Below, one piece after another: positions 55,153 through 62,208 of a DNA stretch of 64,000 bases. The stretch is from Alphaproteobacteria bacterium (GTDB lineage Bacteria; Pseudomonadota; Alphaproteobacteria; RF32; CAG-239): NCBI GenBank assembly GCA_017626035.1, contig JAGAJR010000027.1, positions 23,415 through 87,414 on the forward strand, given 5' to 3'. A program made the position numbers and the translations under genes. The notes beneath the pieces were generated by a model. The model had not been told where the DNA came from and searched no databases. It saw only the letters and a program-made list of their open reading frames with translations. Every line of letters starts with the position of its first letter. The stretch's first letter is position 1.

Positions 55153-57855
55153 ATGACAGAAGTAACAACAAATACGCTGACGCCTATGATGGCACAGTAT
55201 CTGGAAATTAAGAACGCCCATAAAGATTACCTTCTTTTCTATCGTATGGGGGATTTCTATGAAATGTTTTTTGACGATGCCGTAACGGCTTCAAAAGCTT
55301 TGGATATTGCTTTGACGAAAAGGGGCAAGCTGGAAAATCAGGATGTTCCGATGTGCGGTGTTCCGTTCCATGCTTATGAAAGCTATTTAGCCAAATTAAT
55401 TCGTCAGGGGTTTAAGGTGGCTATCTGTGAACAGACGGAAGACCCGAAAGAAGCAAAAAAACGGGGAGCCAAATCTGTCGTAAAACGGGAAGTTATCCGC
55501 CTTGTAACGCCGGGAACATTGACGGAAGACAACCTTCTCGATTCTAAAAAGAACAATTTTATTCTGAGTTTGGTTAAACAGAACGAAGCTTTGGGGTTTG
55601 CCTGGCTGGATTTGTCCACAGGTGATTTTTATACGCAGGAAATCCGCCTGAAAGATAAAAAAGAAGCGGTTGTGCTGAGTTCCAATCTGGCAAGGCTGAG
55701 TCCGGTGGAAATCGTTTTGGCTGATACCTACCTGCAAAACCCGGAAATCTTTTCCGTATTAAACGAATATCGCGAGAAATTGAGCGTTTTGCCGAGTGCC
55801 AGATTTAACAGCGAAAACGCCAAAAAAAGACTGAAAACGTTTTTTAAGGTGGAAACTCTGGACGCGTTCGGAAGTTTTGAACGTTCCGAGATAACAGCCG
55901 CCGGCGTGTTGATGGATTATGTCGAAAATACACAGAAAGGCCAGATGCCGCGAGTTGAAAAACCGATAAAAGTTTATGAAAACAAAGTTATGGAAATTGA
56001 CGGGGCAACCCGTAAAAATCTGGAACTTTTGGAGTCCTGCGTCAATGACAGGGGAGCGTCGCTGTTGACGGTTTTGGATCGAACGGTAACCGGTGCCGGT
56101 GGAAGGCTTTTGGCTTCTCGGATAGCCAGTCCTCTGGTTGATATTAATGAGATTAACAACCGGTTGGATGTGGTAGAGTTTTTTATTGATTATCCGGTTA
56201 TCCGCGAAGATTTTCGCAGTGTCTTGAAATCTTGTCCTGATGTGGAACGGGCGGTTTCCCGTTTGAGTCTGGGCAGAGGCGGTCCCCGCGATTTGGCCAA
56301 TATCAAAATGGCATTAAGCATTGTGCCGAAACTCAAAAATTTAATTAACGGCTTCAGTTCTCAGAAAAACGGGCAAATCGTCAAGGAACTTCCGCTGGCC
56401 GTAAAAAAAATCGTCGACAGAATGGGCTATCACGATAATCTGGTCGATACTTTGGAGCGGGCTTTGGATGAAGAACTCCCTTTACTGGCTCGGGACGGCG
56501 GGTTTATTCGTGCCGGTTATTATCCTCCGTTGGATGAAATTAAACTTCTTAAGGATGACAGTCATAAGCTGATTTTGCAGTTGCAAAACCAATATATGGA
56601 AAAAACCGGAATTCCTAACCTGAAAATCAAATATAACAATGTCATCGGCTATTTTATTGAAGTCCAAAGCAAGTTTGCGACAGAAATGCTGGAAAACAAA
56701 GATTTCATTCATCGTCAATCGGTATTGAATGCCGCCCGTTTTACCACGGTGGAACTGACTGAACTTGAAAATAAAATCCGCGGTGCGGCGGATAAGGCTC
56801 TGGCCATGGAACTTGAGCTGTTTAACAATATGGTTCAGGAAGTTTTGGCCGCTTCCGACGATATTTCCCGCACGGCCAAAGCCGTTGCTGAATTGGATGT
56901 CGGAGCCGGTCTGGCGGATTTGTCGGTAGAAAAAAATTATTGCCGTCCGGTGGTGGATGACAGCTTGGTCTTTGATGTGAAAGACGGACGTCATCCGGTG
57001 GTGGAAGCTTCGCTTGAAAAAGAACACGGCGGGGTTTTTGTCGGCAATGATTGTTCCTTGAGTGAAGACAACAGCTTAATCTGGCTGCTGACAGGTCCGA
57101 ATATGGCCGGTAAATCAACTTTCCTGCGGCAAAATGCCATTATTGCGATTATGGCTCAAATGGGAGCTTATGTTCCGTGCAGCTTTGCTCGTATCGGTGT
57201 GGTGGATAAAATTTTCTCCCGTGTCGGAGCCAGTGATGATTTGGCACGCGGACGCTCTACCTTTATGGTGGAAATGGTTGAAACTGCCAGTATTCTAAAT
57301 CAGGCCGATGAACGTTCTTTTGTAATTCTGGATGAAATCGGACGGGGAACGGCGACTTTTGACGGCTTGTCGATTGCTTGGGCGGTGATTGAGCATTTGC
57401 ACGAGGTTAACAAATGCCGCTCATTGTTTGCCACTCACTATCATGAATTGACTTCTTTGGTTTCAAAGCTTCATAAAATGTCGCTGCACTGTATGAAAAT
57501 CAAAGAGTTCAAAGATGAAGTCATCTTTTTGCATGAAGTTGTCAGCGGGGCGGCCGACCGTTCTTACGGTATTCACGTTGCCAAACTGGCCGGTTTGCCG
57601 AATGTCGTCATTAAAAGGGCGGAACAGGTCTTGGATTCTTTGGAAAAAGATAATAAGAGCACCAATATTTCCGAATTGGCGGACGATTTGCCGCTTTTCG
57701 CCACATTAAAGCAGCATGAGGAAGAAGCAGAAATAAAATCTCCGTTGATCGAAGCTCTTGAAAATCTTAATCCGGATGAGTTGAGCCCGAAAGAAGCTTT
57801 GGAAAAACTTTATGAAATAAAGTCTCTTTTAAATGAGCAGAAAATGGCTGTATAG
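55153..57855 (+). CDS. mutS: DNA mismatch repair protein MutS
   Basis: 900 residues from the ATG at 55153 (MTEVTTNT); the frame stays open far upstream, but that part lies antisense to the kinase gene. The mismatch-binding Phe-x-Glu is in LFYRMGDFYEMFFDD (the FYE at about 37-39). The C-terminal ATPase has Walker A GPNMAGKST near 652, DEIGRGTATFDG and FATHYHEL. Upstream site is a weak GGA. It recognises mismatches and starts MutL-dependent repair. Confidence 0.97.
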   Translation: MTEVTTNTLTPMMAQYLEIKNAHKDYLLFYRMGDFYEMFFDDAVTASKALDIALTKRGKLENQDVPMCGVPFHAYESYLAKLIRQGFKVAICEQTEDPKEAKKRGAKSVVKREVIRLVTPGTLTEDNLLDSKKNNFILSLVKQNEALGFAWLDLSTGDFYTQEIRLKDKKEAVVLSSNLARLSPVEIVLADTYLQNPEIFSVLNEYREKLSVLPSARFNSENAKKRLKTFFKVETLDAFGSFERSEITAAGVLMDYVENTQKGQMPRVEKPIKVYENKVMEIDGATRKNLELLESCVNDRGASLLTVLDRTVTGAGGRLLASRIASPLVDINEINNRLDVVEFFIDYPVIREDFRSVLKSCPDVERAVSRLSLGRGGPRDLANIKMALSIVPKLKNLINGFSSQKNGQIVKELPLAVKKIVDRMGYHDNLVDTLERALDEELPLLARDGGFIRAGYYPPLDEIKLLKDDSHKLILQLQNQYMEKTGIPNLKIKYNNVIGYFIEVQSKFATEMLENKDFIHRQSVLNAARFTTVELTELENKIRGAADKALAMELELFNNMVQEVLAASDDISRTAKAVAELDVGAGLADLSVEKNYCRPVVDDSLVFDVKDGRHPVVEASLEKEHGGVFVGNDCSLSEDNSLIWLLTGPNMAGKSTFLRQNAIIAIMAQMGAYVPCSFARIGVVDKIFSRVGASDDLARGRSTFMVEMVETASILNQADERSFVILDEIGRGTATFDGLSIAWAVIEHLHEVNKCRSLFATHYHELTSLVSKLHKMSLHCMKIKEFKDEVIFLHEVVSGAADRSYGIHVAKLAGLPNVVIKRAEQVLDSLEKDNKSTNISELADDLPLFATLKQHEEEAEIKSPLIEALENLNPDELSPKEALEKLYEIKSLLNEQKMAV

Positions 57856-57939
57856 TCAAAATTAAGTAAAAACAACGAGATAATAAGAGGTAAAATAATA
57901 CCGTATAATAATTTGTTGTTTTTTCTGCGTTTTTTATTG

Positions 57940-57967
57940 TTGACAAGAGATTTTTATTCTGTATATT
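57940..57967 (+). promoter_or_regulatory. rplM-rpsI promoter
   Basis: TTGACA, a 16-nt spacer and TATATT, a near-consensus sigma70 pair about 40 nt before the rplM ATG. Confidence 0.7.
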
Positions 57968-58008
57968 AAGCACGAATTCAATAACCATCTTTTATAAAGA
58001 GAGAAAAT

Positions 58009-58476
58009 ATGAACACATATGCAACAAAACCATCTGACATCGAAAGAAAATGGTATGTAGTTGACGCCAGCGGTGTTGTATTGGGAAGACTGTCTGCAGA
58101 AATTGCAAAGATTCTTCGCGGTAAACACAAACCTAGCTTTGTTCCTAACTTGGACTGCGGCGACTATGTAATCGTTATCAATGCAGATAAAGTAAAATTA
58201 ACCGGTAAAAAACTGACAGATAAAAAATACTTCAAACACACCGGTTGGATTGGCGGTATCAAAGAAACCACAGCCGGCAAGATTTTGGCCGGACGTTTCC
58301 CTGAAAGAGTTATCGAGAAAGCTGTTGAACGCATGATTTCCCGTAATCCTCTGGGCCGTCAGCAAATGACAAAATTAAAAGTTTATGCCGGTGAAAATCA
58401 CCCGCATACAGCTCAAAACCCTGAAGTTCTTGATATTGCAGCTAAGAACCCTAAAAATAAAAGGAGCGCATTATAA
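58009..58476 (+). CDS. rplM: 50S ribosomal protein L13
   Basis: 155 residues. Family features [40 protein letters not shown], and the [14 protein letters not shown] segment. GAGAGA precedes the ATG. Its stop shares one base with the rpsI ATG, so the two are coupled, as in most bacteria. Confidence 0.97.
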   Translation: MNTYATKPSDIERKWYVVDASGVVLGRLSAEIAKILRGKHKPSFVPNLDCGDYVIVINADKVKLTGKKLTDKKYFKHTGWIGGIKETTAGKILAGRFPERVIEKAVERMISRNPLGRQQMTKLKVYAGENHPHTAQNPEVLDIAAKNPKNKRSAL

Positions 58477-58949
58477 TGGCTGAAAAAATCGAATCTTTAA
58501 AAGACATTAAAGCGTCTGCCGCTTCTGCTGAAGTTAAACTTCGCAAAGCAAACCGCGACAAGCAGGGTCGTTCTTATGCTACGGGTAAAAGAAAAGACGC
58601 TGTTGCCCGCGTATGGATTAAACCGGGTAAAGGTAACATTACCATTAACGAAAAATCAATTGACCAGTATTTTGCTCGTCCGGTATTGAAAATGATTATC
58701 AACCAGCCGTTTGAAGTTGCAAACCGCGAAAACGAATTTGACGTTATTTGCACTGTAAAAGGCGGTGGATTGTCCGGTCAGGCCGGTGCCATCAAACACG
58801 GTATCGCAAAAGCTCTGAACGAATATGAGCCGGAATTGAGAACAGTTCTGAAAAAGGCTGGCTTCTTGACTCGTGATGCCCGTGTTGTTGAACGTAAGAA
58901 ATTCGGTAAAGCCAAGGCTCGCCGTTCTTACCAGTTCTCCAAACGTTAA
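58476..58949 (+). CDS. rpsI: 30S ribosomal protein S9
   Basis: 157 residues with about 25 extra N-terminal residues ([19 protein letters not shown]) before the conserved domain ([20 protein letters not shown]), as in other alphaproteobacterial S9 proteins. The C-terminal basic tail [16 protein letters not shown] reaches the decoding centre. AAGGAG-like site inside the end of rplM. A terminator follows. Confidence 0.97.
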   Translation: MAEKIESLKDIKASAASAEVKLRKANRDKQGRSYATGKRKDAVARVWIKPGKGNITINEKSIDQYFARPVLKMIINQPFEVANRENEFDVICTVKGGGLSGQAGAIKHGIAKALNEYEPELRTVLKKAGFLTRDARVVERKKFGKAKARRSYQFSKR

Positions 58950-58978
58950 TTGGTATTACGAAAATATCAAATATTTTC

Positions 58979-59011
58979 AATGGGTTGCAATTTCTTGCAA
59001 CCCATTTTTCT
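58979..59011 (+). terminator. Terminator after rpsI
   Basis: AATGGGTTGCAA and TTGCAACCCATT perfect arms with a 4-nt loop and a T-run. Confidence 0.9.
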
Positions 59012-59037
59012 TACTTCACATAATGTTCACACAACCC

Positions 59038-59066
59038 TTGACTTTCCTTAATTACCAATTTACCAT
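59038..59066 (+). promoter_or_regulatory. Promoter of the small membrane-protein gene
   Basis: TTGACT, a 17-nt spacer and TACCAT, 39 nt before the ATG with AAGGAGAGGG site. Confidence 0.45.
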
Positions 59067-59105
59067 TTTCACAAAAAATTATGATTTTGCATAAGGAGAG
59101 GGAAT

Positions 59106-59402
59106 ATGAGTAAAAAAACAACAAATAAAGTTTTAAATTTAGAAGAGATAGAAGCTTCAGGTAAAAAGATTGTTACTCAAGGAGTTTCGAAAATTTCAAC
59201 TTGGAGTACCAAAAAGAAGATTATCGGTTTTTTGATGGCATTTATGGCAATCTGCGTTATTAACTGTTATCTTAATGGTTCCACTGTTATGGAAATGGCA
59301 AAAAGCTCTATTCATGAAATTGAAGCATTATTGTATTATGTGCTTGCGGCAATTAATTTTTGCTCAGTAGTGCTTCTTGGCTTTTTGTTCGAAAAAGAAT
59401 AG
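59106..59402 (+). CDS. Small two-TM membrane protein
   Basis: 98 residues: a basic N-terminus with a possible short helix (LNLEEIEASGKKIVTQG), a Lys-rich stop before the first membrane segment (about 40-58), and a second one at about 76-94. Excellent ribosome site. Own terminator. Family not recognised; size and topology resemble the small TrbC-like or holin-like proteins, with no further support. Confidence 0.65.
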   Translation: MSKKTTNKVLNLEEIEASGKKIVTQGVSKISTWSTKKKIIGFLMAFMAICVINCYLNGSTVMEMAKSSIHEIEALLYYVLAAINFCSVVLLGFLFEKE

Positions 59403-59427
59403 CTCTCCGAGTATATTTATTTTTTTA

Positions 59428-59457
59428 ATGTCCGAAGCTTTCGGACATTTTTTTATT
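59428..59457 (+). terminator. Terminator after the small membrane-protein gene
   Basis: ATGTCCGA and TCGGACAT arms around a short AGCT-containing centre, then TTTTTT. Confidence 0.85.
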
Positions 59458-59534
59458 ATAGACATTTTGGACAAAAAATGTTATTCTTAATCCACATTAA
59501 GTAACTCTATGTTAAACCTCTAAAATTCAGATAT

Positions 59535-59996
59535 ATGAAGAGACTATTATTAAGTATGAGCTTGCTCATGATAACCGCTTGCGTCTATTCGCAGGGACAG
59601 GGAATTGTAAGCGATTTGAACCACTTGATGCAGACTTGGGAACAATACGAGAGTTTGTATCGTCAGGCCAAATCTTTAAGGAGAACCCAAACCACCGATT
59701 TAGGAACCATTGTTCATCGCGGCTGGGATAATCGCTTGAAGAGCCTGACTTGGGGAAACCTGAAAATGGAAGACCGAGGCGACTGTATCCGAGTTTATCG
59801 TCCCAAAGGCAATGGTTGGGAATATTACAGCGTTATAGATAAAGACCGGTGCGGCAATCATTCTTATAATGTGCTGAGCGAAAGCAGGCGTTACGGAGTG
59901 GTTGAATTGAAAGTTACCGTCATCGTCTTGTCAGACTACGTGGGAGTGGAAGTCAAACCGGGCAATCGTTCCGGTGAAAGTTACAATTTCAAATAA
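59535..59996 (+). CDS. Secreted hypothetical protein, tandem copy 1
   Basis: 153 residues. Signal peptide MKRLLLSMSLLMITACVYSQ; the TAC may also be read as a lipobox-like Cys16. The mature part contains NRLKSLTWGNLKMEDRGDCI and VLSDYVGVEVKP. No Shine-Dalgarno before the ATG. The C-terminal two thirds match the next gene in order (SLTWGNLK/SITLGNIK, SRRYGVVELKVTVIV/GRRYTLTVDVI, SDYVGVEVK/SDYACVYIK, GESYNFK/VESYDLK), so they are tandem paralogues. Function unknown; the style is Bacteroidota-like. Confidence 0.65.
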   Translation: MKRLLLSMSLLMITACVYSQGQGIVSDLNHLMQTWEQYESLYRQAKSLRRTQTTDLGTIVHRGWDNRLKSLTWGNLKMEDRGDCIRVYRPKGNGWEYYSVIDKDRCGNHSYNVLSESRRYGVVELKVTVIVLSDYVGVEVKPGNRSGESYNFK

Positions 59997-60003
59997 TAAA
60001 AAA

Positions 60004-60402
60004 ATGAAGAAAATGTTATTATTATTAATCCTGACTCTTATCGGAGCAGCGGTTTTCGGAAAAACGAGCAACACATCGTCAAAAATCAAAAGGCCTAAGA
60101 CTTTTATCAAAACAAGCCCTATCGGAACCGAAGTGGAAAGGGAAAAATATTCCAAAAATTTGGTTTCAATCACACTGGGAAACATTAAAGTCGAACCGCA
60201 TATCAAATTCATCAGCGTTTTCAAAAAAGACGCGTCCGGCAATTGGGTTTATCACAAATATATTCCCCGCGGACAAAAGAGTAACCAAACATTTGATACC
60301 GGAAGGCGTTACACATTGACGGTTGACGTTATTTCAGACTACGCCTGCGTTTACATTAAGTTAAACGGCAGCGGCGTAGAGAGCTATGACCTCAAGGAAT
60401 AA
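60004..60402 (+). CDS. Secreted hypothetical protein, tandem copy 2
   Basis: 132 residues, signal peptide (about 1-19, MKKMLLLLILTLIGAAVFGK), no ribosome site (AATAATAAAAAA before ATG). Paralogue of the gene just upstream (7 nt apart). It lacks the first copy's extra N-terminal helical stretch and its Cys pair. A terminator follows. Confidence 0.65.
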   Translation: MKKMLLLLILTLIGAAVFGKTSNTSSKIKRPKTFIKTSPIGTEVEREKYSKNLVSITLGNIKVEPHIKFISVFKKDASGNWVYHKYIPRGQKSNQTFDTGRRYTLTVDVISDYACVYIKLNGSGVESYDLKE

Positions 60403-60426
60403 AAATCCGTTGAGGAATATTAACAG

Positions 60427-60458
60427 GGAAGGGAAAGTTTTTGCTTTCCCTTTTTTTT
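60427..60458 (+). terminator. Terminator after the tandem secreted genes
   Basis: GGGAAAG and CTTTCCC arms, flanked by complementary A/T, 6-nt loop and a T-run. Confidence 0.85.
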
Positions 60459-60508
60459 ATATTTGCTAGATTATATATCAAAGACGATACATTTGATAAG
60501 GTTTCACA

Positions 60509-62143
60509 ATGTTTTATTTTGAATTTGACGTAAATCATGCCCGCGGTGTGCGAATTGCCGAAGAAATCCGTTTCGACGGACAAGTTCTGGAAAAAGGCCA
60601 TGAGCTGACGGAAGAAGACATCATCCAGTTAAAGCTTTCGGGAATAACCAAAATCTTCGGAGCGGAGATGGGGGAGAACGATATTTCCAATGAAACGGCG
60701 TTGGGGATTATCGCAGCCAAAATCTGCGGGAATAATACCGCCTATACCATCGGAAAGAACGGCCTTTGCAAAATTGTTGCGGTTAAAGACGGGGTTTTGG
60801 TTTGTGCCGATGACCGGGTGGCAAAATTTAACCGTCTGTCGCATAACCTGGTGCTAAACACCATAGAACCTTATGCTTTGGTCAAAGCGGGAGAGGTAAT
60901 TGCCGAATTGGAATTGACTCTGCCGATTATTGAGCAGGCAATGGTTGATGAAATTATCTTTAATCTTTCCGGAAATGTGGAATTGATTTCGGTTGCCGTT
61001 CAAAAGAAAAAGAAGACGGCTCTTGTCTATACGAAATTATATAATGATGCCGAAGAAACAAAGCACTTTACGGATGTGGTAACCAAACTGGTAAAAGATT
61101 TCTCGGAACTCCAATTTGATTTTAAAAATGAATATAACGCCCGCCATACGATTGATGACGTGGGCAATGCCGTTCAAAAAGCCGTTGATGACGGAAATGA
61201 TTTGATTTTTATCCTGCCCGGGCAACGAACCGCGGATGTGAAAGATGTGGTTCCGGCAGCCTTAAACAGCTATGTGGATGAACTGGTAAACGTAAGTATT
61301 CCGCAGGTGGGGGCGTCTGATTTGATGATTGCCGAAAAACGCGGGCAAAAGATTATCTCTTTACCGTATAATTATGACAAATTGGATTCGAAATTGGCTG
61401 ACCATTTTATTAAATTGGCCATAGTCAATGAACGAATTCACGGATATGATTTTTCCCGTCCGCAGAATGTGTTGCTGCCGGCAGGGCAGGCATTATCAGA
61501 ACAGGAACAAGGCACGCTCTTTACTTCAGAGAATAAGAAACTCGGCAAAGGCGAGGCAAATATTGCCGTGGTTGTTTTGGCGGCGGGAATAGGCAGCCGG
61601 GCCGGACGAAATAAGCTAATGTTGGAAGTCGATGAAAAGCCGATGTTCTTAAAAGCGGTTGAAGCGGCAGTAAAATCCAAAGCCAGTCCGGTGTTTGTGA
61701 TTACCGGATATAATGCGGCGGAAATGGAAGAGCTGTTGGAAGATATAGACGTAAATGTGATTTACAATCCGTCTTTCAGAGCCGGAGTAAGAACTTCCAT
61801 AACCTTGGGATTAAAGTCGGTTCCGGGATTTTGCGACGGAGTTTTGCTCCTGCCGGCGGACATGCCGAACATAACGCCGGAATTTATCAATAAGATGATA
61901 AAAAGCTTTAAGAAAACGGAAGAGAAACAAGTCTGCATGGCCGCATGGAAAGGGAACAAACGCAATCCGGTCATCTGGAGCAAGTCTTTGTTTGACGTGG
62001 CCGATATGGTGCCGGAAAATGCCGATTTGCGTCCGGTGTTTATGGAACATTCGGACTATACCAATCTGGTGGAAGCCCCGAATGAAAACGTGCTTTTGGA
62101 TGTTAACTTCCCGAATGATATAGACCAATTGAAAAACAAATAA
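60509..62143 (+). CDS. Molybdopterin-binding domain fused to MobA-like nucleotidyltransferase
   Basis: 544 residues. First part (about 1-335) is the MPT-binding/MoaB-like domain (KEAVDDGNDLIFILPGQRT-like region near 235, GASDLMIAEKRGQKIISLPY). Second part (about 350-540) has the NTP-transferase fold: VVLAAGIGSRAGRNKLML, with Lys in the motif, FVITGYNAAEME, and LLLPADMPNITPEF. It resembles CTP:molybdopterin cytidylyltransferase (MocA) type fusions in Alphaproteobacteria. Cytidylation of molybdopterin is the expected reaction, for xanthine-dehydrogenase-type enzymes; none is in the window. AAGG lies 7 nt before the ATG. Confidence 0.8.
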   Translation: MFYFEFDVNHARGVRIAEEIRFDGQVLEKGHELTEEDIIQLKLSGITKIFGAEMGENDISNETALGIIAAKICGNNTAYTIGKNGLCKIVAVKDGVLVCADDRVAKFNRLSHNLVLNTIEPYALVKAGEVIAELELTLPIIEQAMVDEIIFNLSGNVELISVAVQKKKKTALVYTKLYNDAEETKHFTDVVTKLVKDFSELQFDFKNEYNARHTIDDVGNAVQKAVDDGNDLIFILPGQRTADVKDVVPAALNSYVDELVNVSIPQVGASDLMIAEKRGQKIISLPYNYDKLDSKLADHFIKLAIVNERIHGYDFSRPQNVLLPAGQALSEQEQGTLFTSENKKLGKGEANIAVVVLAAGIGSRAGRNKLMLEVDEKPMFLKAVEAAVKSKASPVFVITGYNAAEMEELLEDIDVNVIYNPSFRAGVRTSITLGLKSVPGFCDGVLLLPADMPNITPEFINKMIKSFKKTEEKQVCMAAWKGNKRNPVIWSKSLFDVADMVPENADLRPVFMEHSDYTNLVEAPNENVLLDVNFPNDIDQLKNK

Positions 62144-62146
62144 AAA

Positions 62147-62172
62147 AATCCCTCTCAATCGAGAGGGATTTC
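62147..62172. terminator. Bidirectional terminator
   Basis: AAATCCCTCTC and GAGAGGGATTT perfect arms, loop AATC, between the converging MobA-like fusion and surface-protein genes. Confidence 0.9.
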
Positions 62173-62208
62173 TTTTTTAGTTTCCTCCTTTGTTATAAAG
62201 GGTTATTT

